From: Streptomyces sp. 1331.2
GTDB taxonomy: Bacteria > Actinomycetota > Actinomycetes > Streptomycetales > Streptomycetaceae
Length of the DNA stretch: 64,000 nucleotides
Assembly (NCBI RefSeq): GCF_900199205.1
Contig: NZ_OBMJ01000001.1
Location: forward strand, 1,860,001-1,924,000
Direction: 5' to 3'
The translations under genes were made by a program, and so were the position numbers. This document shows positions 50,618-60,382 of the stretch, piece after piece; position 1 is the stretch's first letter; every line of letters starts with the position of its first letter. The notes beneath the pieces are model-generated. The model had not been told where the DNA came from. It saw nothing but the letters and a program-made list of their open reading frames with translations, and searched no databases.

Positions 50618-52141
50618 TCAGCTCCCGTCCGGGTGGAGCATCATGGCCGCGGTGCGGCACAGGATCTTGACGTCCTGCCAGAGGCTCCAGCTCTCGATGT
50701 AGCGGTTGTCGAACCGGGCCCGGTCCTCGATGGAGGTGTCCCCGCGCAGGCCGTTGACCTGGGCGAGGCCGGTGAGGCCGACCGGGACGCGGTGGCGGTC
50801 GGCGTACTCGGGGTAGGCCTGGCCGAACCGCATGACGAAGTACGGGCGTTCGGGGCGCGGACCGACCAGGCTCATGTCGCCGCGCAGGACGTTCCACAGC
50901 TGCGGCAGCTCGTCCAGCGAGCTCTTGCGCATCAGCCGGCCGACGGCGCCCATCCGGTGGTCCTGGGCGATGTTCCAGCGGGTCGCCGACTCGTGCTCGT
51001 TGCTGGGGCGCAGGGTGCGGAACTTGAGGACGGTGAAGACCTTGCCGTCCAGTCCGGTGCGCTGCTGGCGGAAGAGGACGCCGGGGCCGGTGTCGAAGCG
51101 GACGGCGAGGGCGCAGAGCACCAGGACGGGGGCGAGCAGCAGCAGGCCGATCGTGGCGGCGGTGATGTCCAGGGCACGCTTGGCGGCCCAGCCGGGCCGG
51201 CGCATCGCGGGGCGGCCGACCCGCAGGCAGGGGAAGCCCCACAGGTGGTCGGCGCCGGCGATCGGGGTGGCGGGCAGCGAGCCGTACTCGCGCAGGGCCG
51301 GTACCAGCCAGACCTGGCAGCCGAGCCGGGCGGCCTCGCGCAGGGCGGTGGCGGTCTCGGCCTCGTCGGTGGCGCCGGCGGTGGCGATCACGTGTTGGAC
51401 CCGGTGCCGGCGCACCTCGCGCTCCAGCACCTCGCTGCCGCCGAGGACTGGCAGGCCGGTGCCGTCGGAGGGCAGTTGGGGGTTGGTGTCGAGGAAACCG
51501 ACCGGGCGCATCCCGTACTCGCCGTGCTCGCCGAGGGCGGCGGCGATCCGGCGGCCGAGCCGGCCGGCGCCGAGCACCAGGACGGGACTGGGGCGGCTGC
51601 GGCGGATCCGCCGGGCCATGTCGTAGAGGATCGCGCGGCCGATGCCGGCGATCAGCAGTTGGGCGCCGAGCAGGGCGGTGAGGCGGCCCGGGTCGGCCGG
51701 GCCGCAGTCGGGCCAGCGGCCGCTCAGGCAGCCGGACAGGGTGACGGCGAAGGCGGCGGCGACCACCGCCCTGGCGGCCAGCGCGGGCAGTTCGTCCAGG
51801 ACGGACAGGGTGAGCCGGGAGCGGTAGAGGCCGCCGGCGAGGTTGAGCAGGAGCAGCAGGGGCAGGACGGCGGGGACGCCGAGCAGGGGGTCGAGCGGGG
51901 CGGCCGGGTCGACGGCCCGGTTGGCGATGCCGGTGGCGGAGCACAGCGCGATGATGTCGGCCTGGACCAGGGCGAGCGGCAGGGCCAGCCGGCTGCGGAC
52001 CGCCCCGCGGTGGCGGCGCGGTGCCGGGACGGCGCGTTCGCGCGTCGTCCCCGTCGGACGGTCGAGCAGCCCGGTGCCGGGCCTTCGGGGGCCGGACAGC
52101 AGCCCGCCCGCTCGCGGCACACTGTCGTGGTCAATGGTCAT
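50618..52141 (-). CDS. Polyprenyl glycosylphosphotransferase (WcaJ/CpsE-type)
   Basis: Initiating enzyme of the pathway: transfers a sugar-1-phosphate from a nucleotide sugar to undecaprenyl phosphate. The 507-residue product has four N-terminal helices, a nucleotide-binding-like middle domain (VLVLGAGRLGRRIAAALG) and a C-terminal bacterial sugar transferase domain with VLFRQQRTGLDGKVFTVLKF, SSLDELPQLWNVLRGDMSLV and GPRPERPYF. ATG 52141 (MTIDHDSVPRAGG) has GGGGAG 11 bases upstream. The next six genes on the minus strand follow with overlaps or gaps up to 50 bases, so this is probably the first gene of the main operon. Confidence 0.9.
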   Translation of the reverse strand: MTIDHDSVPRAGGLLSGPRRPGTGLLDRPTGTTRERAVPAPRRHRGAVRSRLALPLALVQADIIALCSATGIANRAVDPAAPLDPLLGVPAVLPLLLLLNLAGGLYRSRLTLSVLDELPALAARAVVAAAFAVTLSGCLSGRWPDCGPADPGRLTALLGAQLLIAGIGRAILYDMARRIRRSRPSPVLVLGAGRLGRRIAAALGEHGEYGMRPVGFLDTNPQLPSDGTGLPVLGGSEVLEREVRRHRVQHVIATAGATDEAETATALREAARLGCQVWLVPALREYGSLPATPIAGADHLWGFPCLRVGRPAMRRPGWAAKRALDITAATIGLLLLAPVLVLCALAVRFDTGPGVLFRQQRTGLDGKVFTVLKFRTLRPSNEHESATRWNIAQDHRMGAVGRLMRKSSLDELPQLWNVLRGDMSLVGPRPERPYFVMRFGQAYPEYADRHRVPVGLTGLAQVNGLRGDTSIEDRARFDNRYIESWSLWQDVKILCRTAAMMLHPDGS

Positions 52142-52535
52142 CAGCGCACGATCTCCCCTGCTGTGTGCCCGGGGTGACGGTGCCCCGGCACCGGTTGGCG
52201 CGGGGCTGCCGTCCCGGCCCGGCGGGCGCGGTCCTGACAGCACCTGCTGCCGCTGGCGGCGTTCGGATGTCCCGCGGCGGGGCCGATCGCGACGGGACCG
52301 GTCGCCAGGGACTCGGTTGCGAGGGGCTCAGCCGTGAATTCCCGGAATGAAATCTGAACGAAGCAGGCAAAATCCGACAATACAGAACCGGGCAGCACCG
52401 GCTGGAAGGTGACTTGCCGTTTCATTCCAGCCGCCCATTAATAGGTATTTCGGATTTGACGCCTCGCCCCATATCCGGTTGAGGGTGCGAATACGACAGC
52501 GCCGGAACGGCGGGCATTCACGGCATGTGAAACGA
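52142..52535. other. Promoter region of the polysaccharide operon
   Basis: 394 bases, much richer in A and T than the surroundings between about 52330 and 52480. On the minus strand TATTGT within CTGTATTGTCGG is a candidate -10, and TATTAAT occurs further upstream. Inverted repeats present: GGAATGAAA (about 52343) with TTTCATTCC (about 52420), and TTCAC-GGCAT-GTGAA at 52517-52531. Which, if any, is an operator is unknown. Confidence 0.5.
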
Positions 52536-53690
52536 TCAGATCCGCTGTGGGACACGGGCTCGGCGGCGCCCCGCGGCCGGTCCGGCGCCCAGCAGATGGC
52601 GGTAGAGGACGTCCACCTGTTCGACCACGGTGCGCACGTCATGGCGGGCGACGACGTGGTCGCGCAGCCGTGCGCCGCGTCGCTCGCACTCGATCGGATC
52701 GGACAGCGCCTCGGCCATTCGGGTGGCGAGGGCCGACGCGTCCTCGGGCGGGATCACCGCGTGCTCCCGCTCCCCCGGCGGCAGGCACTCCCGCGCACCC
52801 GGCACGTCGGTCAGCAGCACCGGACGGGCGGCCGCCATCGCCTCCAGCGGGGCCAGCGCCATCCCCTCCCAGCGCGAGGGCAGCACCACCAGGTCGGCCG
52901 CCGCCAGCCACGGGCGCGGATCCGCCACGTCCCCGACCAGCCGGACCCGGGAGGGCTCGGCGGTCCCGCGGACCAATTCCGCCAGCCGCTGCTCCTCCGG
53001 CCCGCCGCCGACCAGCGCCAGCCGGGCCTGCGGCACCCGGCGCAGCACCTCCGGCCAGGCGGCCAGCAGCACGTCCTGGCCCTTCTGCCGGCAGAGCCGC
53101 CCGACGCAGACCGCCACCGGGGCGTCCAGGTCCAGGCCCAGCGCGATCCGGGCGGCCCGACGGTCGGCGGGCGCGTAGTGCCGGACGTCCACGCCGTTGG
53201 GCACCACGGCCCAGTCGGCGTGCACCCCGGCGGCCACGCCGTCGGCCCGCTCCTGGACGCTGACGCAGAGCAGCCGGTGCGCCCAGCGGCTGGCGAAGCG
53301 CTCCCAGCGCAGGGTGGCGGCGGCCAGCGCGCCGTCGACGGCGGCGAAGGACCAGGCGTGCGGCTGGAAGACGGTCGGCACCGCGCCGCGCACGGCCAGC
53401 CGGCCGGCCAGCCCGGCCTTGGCGCTGTGCAGGTGGACCACGTCGGGCGCGGCCGCCCGGACGATCCGGCGCAGCCGCCAGGCCTCGGCGGCGGTGCCCG
53501 CGCCGGGCGAGCGCCCGGCCGGCCAGTCCTGGACCAGGGCACCCACCGCGGCGGCCTCCTCGGCGAGCCGGCCGCCGCGCGGACAGGCGACCAGCACCCG
53601 GTGGCCGGCCTCGCGCTGCCCCCGGACCAGGTCGGTGACGACGCGGGCGACGCCGCCGTCCACCGGTTGGGAAATGTGAAGGATCGTCAT
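52536..53690 (-). CDS. Glycosyltransferase family 4 (first)
   Basis: A 384-residue GT-B enzyme beginning MTILHISQPVDGGVARVV with GT4 signatures CVGRLCRQKGQDVLLAAW, LVGGGPEEQRL and SRWEGMALAPLEAMAAA (E-x7-E). It is separated from the rest of the locus by 394 bases, yet on the same strand. ATG 53690 was chosen for family fit. TAGGCT at 53704-53709 ends 7 bases before GTG 53696, so a leaderless start two codons earlier (VHMTILHIS) is equally plausible. Confidence 0.9.
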   Translation of the reverse strand: MTILHISQPVDGGVARVVTDLVRGQREAGHRVLVACPRGGRLAEEAAAVGALVQDWPAGRSPGAGTAAEAWRLRRIVRAAAPDVVHLHSAKAGLAGRLAVRGAVPTVFQPHAWSFAAVDGALAAATLRWERFASRWAHRLLCVSVQERADGVAAGVHADWAVVPNGVDVRHYAPADRRAARIALGLDLDAPVAVCVGRLCRQKGQDVLLAAWPEVLRRVPQARLALVGGGPEEQRLAELVRGTAEPSRVRLVGDVADPRPWLAAADLVVLPSRWEGMALAPLEAMAAARPVLLTDVPGARECLPPGEREHAVIPPEDASALATRMAEALSDPIECERRGARLRDHVVARHDVRTVVEQVDVLYRHLLGAGPAAGRRRARVPQRI

Positions 53691-53703
53691 ATGCACGGCG
53701 GCG

Positions 53704-53709
53704 AGCCTA
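53704..53709 (-). promoter_or_regulatory. -10 element before the first GT4 gene
   Basis: TAGGCT, 7 bases, then GTG 53696 in frame with the gene. Confidence 0.55.
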
Positions 53710-53889
53710 GGGTGGCTCCCCCGTGCCGGGCGGCCCTCGTCACCCGCAGGTGGCGGTTCGGCCACCCGTACGGCTTGCTGCTCGTACGGGTGCCCGAGCC
53801 ATTCGAATTCCCGGGCGATTCAAGCGTGTTGAAGAACGGACGGCTCGAATCGCGCGGTGCCGGTGCCTCCGGTTCCGCTGCCGGCGTGC

Positions 53890-53975
53890 CTCGGCGGACC
53901 TCGGTAGGCCTCAGCGGACCTCAGCGGACGTCAGCGGACGTCAGCGGACGTCAGCGGACGTCAGCGGACCTCGGC
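53890..53975. repeat. 10-bp tandem repeat array spanning the SRPBCC stop
   Basis: Eight to nine units of TCAGCGGACG and close variants (TCGGCGGACC, TCAGCGGACC). The central four are identical. The stop codon of the SRPBCC gene (53961-53963) is within a unit, and the TCA is repeated in most units. Confidence 0.92.
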
Positions 53976-54401
53976 GGCCAGGTTGGCCAGCACCTGGTCA
54001 TGGATCCGGTTCAGGCCCTTGGGGGCGAAGGTGCGCTCGAAGAAGCCGCCGATGCCGGTGGCGCCCTGCCAGGTGGCGGTCACCGTGACCTTGGAGCGGC
54101 CCTCGCCGACGGCCGAGACCGTCCAGGTGATCACCATGCTGGAGTTGGCGTCCTTCTCCACCAGCCGGTCGGGCGTGGGCGCCGAGACGGTGAACAGGCA
54201 GTCGCGCACCCGCTTCTCGGTGGCCTGCAGCTTCCAGTGCACCTGGGTGCCCGCGCCGGTGCCGCCGACCCGGACCTCGTACTCGCTGTACTGCGCGGGC
54301 AGCAGCTTCGGGCGGGTCACCTGGTAGTCGGCCAGCGCCTCGTAGACCCGCTCGGGGGCGGCATCGTAGACCCGCTCGGTGGTGGCCTGCACCTGTCCCA
54401 T
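53961..54401 (-). CDS. SRPBCC-fold (START-like) protein
   Basis: A 146-residue soluble protein. The pattern VQATTERVYDAAPERVYEAL, DNSSMVITWTVSAV-like segment (DANSSMVITWTVSA) and the C-terminal helix GIGGFFERTFAPKGLNRIHD fit the polyketide-cyclase/SRPBCC hydrophobic-pocket fold. Small-molecule ligand or reaction unknown. GGAG lies 9 bases before ATG. The last codons are EVR followed by the stop within the 10-bp array. Divergent from the HipA-family gene with 91 bases between. Confidence 0.85.
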   Translation of the reverse strand: MGQVQATTERVYDAAPERVYEALADYQVTRPKLLPAQYSEYEVRVGGTGAGTQVHWKLQATEKRVRDCLFTVSAPTPDRLVEKDANSSMVITWTVSAVGEGRSKVTVTATWQGATGIGGFFERTFAPKGLNRIHDQVLANLAAEVR

Positions 54402-54479
54402 GACCTTGCTCTCCTCGTGTGGTGGGTCGCGCTCTCACCGGCAAGCCAATCACAGGGTCACGCCCGTGACGCGGCGGGA

Positions 54480-54485
54480 TAGGGT
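54480..54485 (+). promoter_or_regulatory. -10 element for leaderless HipA-family gene
   Basis: TAGGGT, 7 bases (GGCCGGT), then GTG 54493; no ribosome site. Confidence 0.62.
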
Positions 54486-54492
54486 GGCCGGT

Positions 54493-55392
54493 GTGCTCGA
54501 TCTGGTGACTGCGGTGCGCTACGTCGACCCCCTGCGGGCCGGTGGCTCGGTGCCCGGTGTGGTGGAGACCGACGACCTGGGAACGTACGTGGTCAAGTTC
54601 ACCGGGGCCGCCCAGGGCCGCAAGGCGCTGATCGCCGAGGTGATCGTGGGCGAGCTGGCCCGGCGGCTGGGGCTGCGGGTGCCGGAGCTGCGGCTGGTGG
54701 ACTTCGACCCGGCCGTCGCCGCGGACGAGCCGGACACCGAGATCCAGGACATGCTCAAGGCCAGCGCCGGCCTCAACCTCGGCATGGACCTGTTGCCCGG
54801 GGCGGCGGACTACCGGCCCGGGCTCGTCCCGGTGGACTCCGCCGAGGCGGGCCGGGTGGTCTGGCTGGACGCGCTCACCGGCAACGTCGACCGCACCGTG
54901 CACAACCCCAACCTGGTGGTCTGGCACGGGCGGCTCTGGCTGATCGACAACGGCGCCGCGCTGATCTTCCACCACCGCTGGGCGGGCGCCGAGGCGGCGG
55001 TCGGCAAGCGCTACGACCTCAGCGCGCACGCGCTCGGCGGCTCGGCCCCGGACGTCCGGCTGGCCGACGAGGAGCTCGGCCCACTGGTCACGGTGCCGCT
55101 GCTGGAGGAGGTGCTGGCGCTCGTCCCGGACGAGTGGCTGGCCGGCGAGCCCGGCTTCGACTCGGTGGACGCCGTCCGGCACGCGTACGTCGCCCACCTG
55201 GCCGCCCGGGCGGTGCTCTCCGAGGAGTGGATGCCGGAGGGCTTCGCCACGCCCGAGCAGCTGCGCGAGGCCGAGCGCCGGCGGGCGGCCCGGACCCGGG
55301 CCGGGCGGCCGGCCTGGCTGCGGGACGTACCGGACCTGCACGGCAAGCCGTCGGTGGAGACGGCCTGGGACCACCACTTCGACGAGGACTAG
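54493..55392 (+). CDS. HipA-family kinase domain protein
   Basis: A 299-residue member of the short HipA_2-like group. Kinase-like elements are visible: YVVKFTGAAQGRKALIAEVI (Lys and Glu), LDALTGNVDRTVHNPNLVVW (catalytic-loop D and N) and LWLIDNGAAL (metal-binding D). The HipB antitoxin partner is absent, and in many actinobacterial loci a DUF3037 gene follows, which is not the case here. Whether it phosphorylates protein or another substrate is unknown. GTG 54493 is probably leaderless. Confidence 0.85.
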   Translation: MLDLVTAVRYVDPLRAGGSVPGVVETDDLGTYVVKFTGAAQGRKALIAEVIVGELARRLGLRVPELRLVDFDPAVAADEPDTEIQDMLKASAGLNLGMDLLPGAADYRPGLVPVDSAEAGRVVWLDALTGNVDRTVHNPNLVVWHGRLWLIDNGAALIFHHRWAGAEAAVGKRYDLSAHALGGSAPDVRLADEELGPLVTVPLLEEVLALVPDEWLAGEPGFDSVDAVRHAYVAHLAARAVLSEEWMPEGFATPEQLREAERRRAARTRAGRPAWLRDVPDLHGKPSVETAWDHHFDED

Positions 55393-55413
55393 GGTCTCCG
55401 GTGGCGTAGGCCG

Positions 55414-55779
55414 TCAGCCGATCGCGGGGCGGACCCAGCCGAGGTATTCGACGGCGGTGCCGAGCAGCAGGCCGGAGGCGAGCACGGCGAACCTCACGGA
55501 CCCGGGCAGCCCCCGCACCCGGGCGACCAGGGCCGCGGCGCCCAACCCGAGCAGCGGGCCGCCGGTGAGCAGCAGGACCAGGGGCAGCACCGCGACGGCC
55601 GGACCTCCGGCGGCCAGGCCCATCACCGCGACCACCAGGCCGCCGGTCAGGACCTGGGCGAGCATCGGTGCGGCGAGCAGCAGTTGACCCACGCCCAGGG
55701 CCAGGGCGATCCGGTTCCGCCGGCCGGGGGTGGCCGGTCGGCCGGGGAGGGCCCGCTCGCCGGGAAGGTACTGCGCCAT
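55414..55779 (-). CDS. Putative integral membrane protein, unknown
   Basis: I do not recognise a family. The 121-residue product has three or four hydrophobic helices (about 22-45, 46-72, 75-98, 100-120; examples LALGVGQLLLAAPMLAQVL and VAVLPLVLLLTGGPLLGLGA) after a short polar N-terminus. AGGAG lies 9 bases before ATG 55779; an upstream ATG at 55821 has no ribosome site. Base composition is like its neighbours. Confidence 0.6.
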   Translation of the reverse strand: MAQYLPGERALPGRPATPGRRNRIALALGVGQLLLAAPMLAQVLTGGLVVAVMGLAAGGPAVAVLPLVLLLTGGPLLGLGAAALVARVRGLPGSVRFAVLASGLLLGTAVEYLGWVRPAIG

Positions 55780-55870
55780 GCCGATCGACTCCTGTGGTGG
55801 CTCCGGTGGTGACGGATCCATCCTGTGCGGCGGGCGCGGCGGCGGCCTGAGTACGGGTACTCAAACGCGA

Positions 55871-55904
55871 CCGGGGAGCGGGGCCCGGTGGCCCCGCTCC
55901 CCGG
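55871..55904 (-). terminator. Hairpin after the subtilase gene
   Basis: CCGGGGAGCGGGGCC-CGGT-GGCCCCGCTCCCCGG, perfect 15-bp stem, 32 bases past the subtilase stop. Confidence 0.9.
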
Positions 55905-55936
55905 CTCAGCGATCAGGTGTCGCCGCGGTCAGCACG

Positions 55937-57427
<1,491 letters not shown>

Positions 57428-57699
57428 TGGGGTTGGCCCTCCCGAGTCGTCATGCGGCAGCTGCGGTTGGCAGGTGCACTGAGAATGACCGGGACGTTAA
57501 TGAATATTCGATGAGATGCGCAAGAGGTAGTCATCTAATCGTCACAACTAGATCAGCCCTGGATCGGCAACGAAGCCGAGAAGTCGGCAGGTGAACAAGG
57601 GAAACAGGGCCAAGATTGTTAAAAAGTGATGCTTTGCCGACGTGCGGCCGTGCACGTGGAAACGGCGATCGGGCGCCGGGCCGCACCACCGCGGTGCAG
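57428..57699. other. Region between subtilase and amidohydrolase genes
   Basis: 272 bases, AT-rich at 57485-57545 and 57595-57640. The first part should hold the subtilase promoter. CGTGC-GGCCGT-GCACG at 57641-57656, followed on the minus strand by a T5 run, may end the amidohydrolase transcript. No coding or RNA gene seen. Confidence 0.45.
57641..57656 (-). terminator. Weak hairpin after the amidohydrolase gene
   Basis: CGTGC / GCACG stem with loop GGCCGT, 44 bases past the stop and followed by CTTTTT about 20 bases later on the minus strand. Confidence 0.4.
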
Positions 57700-58836
57700 C
57701 TACAACGCGTACAGCCGCCGGGCGTTGTCGGCGGCGATCAGCCGGGTCAGCCGCTCGGCGTCGGCTGCGGAACACGCACTGTCCGCCTGCCAACGATCCA
57801 GCAACGCGCCGAGTCCGTACCGGAACTGACAGGTGCCCACCAAGAAAAGTTCGGGTAGCCCGTAAGCGTCGGTGGAGAACAGCAATTTTCCGAACGGTGC
57901 CAGTTCCAGCATCTCGCCCAGCACCGCCGCGACTTGCGGGCCGGTGTAGGAGGCCGTCAATCCGAGGTCGGTGTGGACCGTCGGGAAGGCCTGGGCCAGC
58001 CAGGCGGCCTGCCGGTGGTACGGGTAGCAGTGCAGCAGCACCAGCGGGACGCCGCTGGGCTCAGCGGCGCGCACGAAGTCCGCCAGCAGGGCGGGGTCGG
58101 CCCGGTGCAGGGTGAGGTCCGGATCGCCGAAGCCGGTGTGGAGCTGGAGCGGCAGGCCCAGCTCTGCGCAGACGTCCACGGCCGTCCAGAGCAGGTGGTG
58201 CAGCAGGACCGGGTCGGTCAGCCGCTCCGGCCCGCCGCGCAGCCGGGCGCCGGCCGCGGCCACCACGGCCGAGCGGGCGGGCCGTTCGGCCGGGGCGGCC
58301 AGGCCGTGCCGGTAGGCGAGCACCGACTTGACCGCGACGGCCCCGCCGGCGGCCTCCGCCAGTGCCTCGGCCACCGCCCGCGGCCAGTCCTCGGCGCCGG
58401 CCGTCACCCGCTCGGCGACCGTCTCCAGCCGGACCACCTCGCGCACCGAGGCGCCCGCGGCCTCGGCCAGTTCGCCGAGCGGCAGCAGCGGCAGGCCCGC
58501 GGCGGCCGTCAGGCCCGTGTCCACCAGGCAGGTGTCCAGCCCGGCCGCGGTGAGCAACCGGGCCGTCGCCTCGGCGGCGCCCAACTCCCGCCGCCGGGCC
58601 AGGTAGTCGGCGGCCGGGGCGTGCGCGGGCAGGCCGAGCACCGGCGGGCACCAGCGCCGTACGGCGAGGCCCAGCGCGCTGTCGAAGGGCGAACAGCCGG
58701 GCGCGGGCGGTCGGTCGGACTCGGTGAGCAGCCCGGCCAGGGCGTCGTCGGCCAACTCGGCCGCCACCACGCTGTGGCAGTGGTGGTCGACCAGCGCGAG
58801 CGCCCCTGCGGACGGTGCGAACTGCGGCCCGGCCAT
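57700..58836 (-). CDS. Amidohydrolase-2 family protein (FluG N-terminal-like)
   Basis: Metal-dependent hydrolase of 378 residues. TIM-barrel metal ligands appear as DHHCH near residue 17-21, H in LQLHTGFGDPD, H in LLHCYPYHR and D in FSTDAYGLPE. This domain fused to a glutamine-synthetase-like domain forms FluG in fungi and plants; here the two are separate, adjacent genes with a 3-base gap. It may hydrolyse a gamma-glutamyl amide or related product made by its neighbour (inference). ATG 58836 has no ribosome site and is coupled to the preceding stop. Confidence 0.85.
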   Translation of the reverse strand: MAGPQFAPSAGALALVDHHCHSVVAAELADDALAGLLTESDRPPAPGCSPFDSALGLAVRRWCPPVLGLPAHAPAADYLARRRELGAAEATARLLTAAGLDTCLVDTGLTAAAGLPLLPLGELAEAAGASVREVVRLETVAERVTAGAEDWPRAVAEALAEAAGGAVAVKSVLAYRHGLAAPAERPARSAVVAAAGARLRGGPERLTDPVLLHHLLWTAVDVCAELGLPLQLHTGFGDPDLTLHRADPALLADFVRAAEPSGVPLVLLHCYPYHRQAAWLAQAFPTVHTDLGLTASYTGPQVAAVLGEMLELAPFGKLLFSTDAYGLPELFLVGTCQFRYGLGALLDRWQADSACSAADAERLTRLIAADNARRLYAL

Positions 58837-58839
58837 CGG

Positions 58840-60306
58840 TCAGTACCGCCAGCGTGCCGCCGCGACCGCCTCCTCGGGCGTGGCCGCGGCGAACTGCTCG
58901 CCCTCCGCTCGGCGCACCGCCAGCACCGCCTGGTACAGCGGCTCGCCCAGCGCCTCGCGCAGCACCGCCGAGCGCTCGTACGCGGCCAGCGCCTCGGCCG
59001 GGCCCTCCGGCAGCCGGGGCACCGTGCCGGGCTCGGCGGCCGCCGGATCCCCGGTGAACTCCGGTGGCAGCGCCCGGCGTTGGTCCAGCCCGGCGAGACC
59101 GGCCGCGATCACCGCACCGACCGCGAGGTACGGATTGGCGCTGGCGTCGAAGCACTTGACCTCGGCATTGGCGGCGGCGGCCCGCTCCCCGGTGGACCCC
59201 GTCACCAGGCGCAGCGCGGCCTCGCGGTTCTCCAGGCCCCAGCACTGGTAGGCGCCGGCCCAGTGCGAGGGCACCAGCCGCAGGTACCCGGCCGGACTGG
59301 AACAGCCCAGCACCAGGAGCTCGGGCAGCGCCTCCAGGACGCCGGCGAGGAAGCCCTCGGCCTCGGCCGTCAGGCCGTGCGGCCCGGAGCCGCCGTGGCC
59401 GAGGTTGCGCTCGCCGCGCCAGAGGCTGAGGTGCAGGTGGCCGCCGTTGCCGACCGCGCCCGGCTCGACCAACGGCGCGAAGGAGACCCGCAGGCCGTGC
59501 CGGGCGGACACCGCCCGGATGGTGTGCCGGACCAGGACGGAGGTGTCCGCGGCGCCGACCGGGCCCTCGGGGGCGACCGAGACCTCGAACTGGCCCGGGG
59601 AGTACTCGGGGTGGATCTGCAGGACGGCCAACCCCTGCTCGCCGAGGGCGCGCAGGACGTCCCGCAGGTAGTCGGAGAGGTCGGTGAGCCGGTGCATCCC
59701 GTACGCGGGGCCGTGCGTGGGGTACTGCGGCTCCTCCTGCGGGGTGCCGGCCAGGGCGACCACCCACTCGACCTCGATGCCGGCCTTGAGGCTCAGCCCG
59801 CGCCCGGCCGCCGCGGCCTCCATCCGGCGGGCGAACAGCCGCTGGCAGCCCGGGTGCGGGGCGCCGGTCTGGGTGTACCTGTCCCCCGGGGCCCAGGCCC
59901 AGCCGGGCTGGCCGGCCAGCGGGACGACCCGCTCCAGGTCGGGGTAGAGCCTGAGGTCCCCGGTGGGGCCGCCGATGATCGGGCTGGTGGTGATCGCGTC
60001 GTCGGCGAGGAAGACGTCGAAGCAGGGCGCGGTGCCGACGCCCCACTGCGCGGCGTGCTGCAGGCCGGCCAGCGGTACGGCCTTGACCCGGGTGACGCCC
60101 GCGTTGTCCACCCAGGTGACGGCCACCGCCTCGACCGCGGCGGTGCGCAGCCGGGCGGCGGCGGCGTCGGCGCGCTCGGCCCGTTCGGCGCGCGGGGGCA
60201 GCGCGACGGCGGCCGCGGCGCCGGCCGGGCCGGTCGGCTCGGCGGAGCCGGACGGCCGGGCGGGACCGGAGGCGGTGGGGCCGGCGGTGCCGGTTCCGAT
60301 GGTCAT
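58840..60306 (-). CDS. Glutamine-synthetase-like ligase
   Basis: ATP-dependent ligase of 488 residues with a GS-I fold and an Ala/Pro-rich N-terminal extension (about 1-55). GS motifs: GIEVEW (metal Glu), EYSPGQFEVSV, GNGGHLHLSLW in place of NGSGMHxHxS and NREAALRLV. The conserved ExR near the C-terminus reads EVKCFDASANPYLA, with Lys for Arg. These departures fit gamma-glutamyl-amide or FluG-type ligases rather than true GlnA. ATG 60306 was chosen. It follows the RING protein gene by 76 bases and precedes the amidohydrolase gene by 3. Confidence 0.85.
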   Translation of the reverse strand: MTIGTGTAGPTASGPARPSGSAEPTGPAGAAAAVALPPRAERAERADAAAARLRTAAVEAVAVTWVDNAGVTRVKAVPLAGLQHAAQWGVGTAPCFDVFLADDAITTSPIIGGPTGDLRLYPDLERVVPLAGQPGWAWAPGDRYTQTGAPHPGCQRLFARRMEAAAAGRGLSLKAGIEVEWVVALAGTPQEEPQYPTHGPAYGMHRLTDLSDYLRDVLRALGEQGLAVLQIHPEYSPGQFEVSVAPEGPVGAADTSVLVRHTIRAVSARHGLRVSFAPLVEPGAVGNGGHLHLSLWRGERNLGHGGSGPHGLTAEAEGFLAGVLEALPELLVLGCSSPAGYLRLVPSHWAGAYQCWGLENREAALRLVTGSTGERAAAANAEVKCFDASANPYLAVGAVIAAGLAGLDQRRALPPEFTGDPAAAEPGTVPRLPEGPAEALAAYERSAVLREALGEPLYQAVLAVRRAEGEQFAAATPEEAVAAARWRY

Positions 60307-60382
60307 GTCACCATGCTGCCCCGGCGGTTGGGGTGGTGTAACTCCCCTATCGGGTGGTCCAAACGGACGACCGTCCGCCCGT

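Noticed and set aside
53890..53975. CRISPR array
   Set aside because: Units are 10 bases with no spacers; it is a simple tandem repeat.
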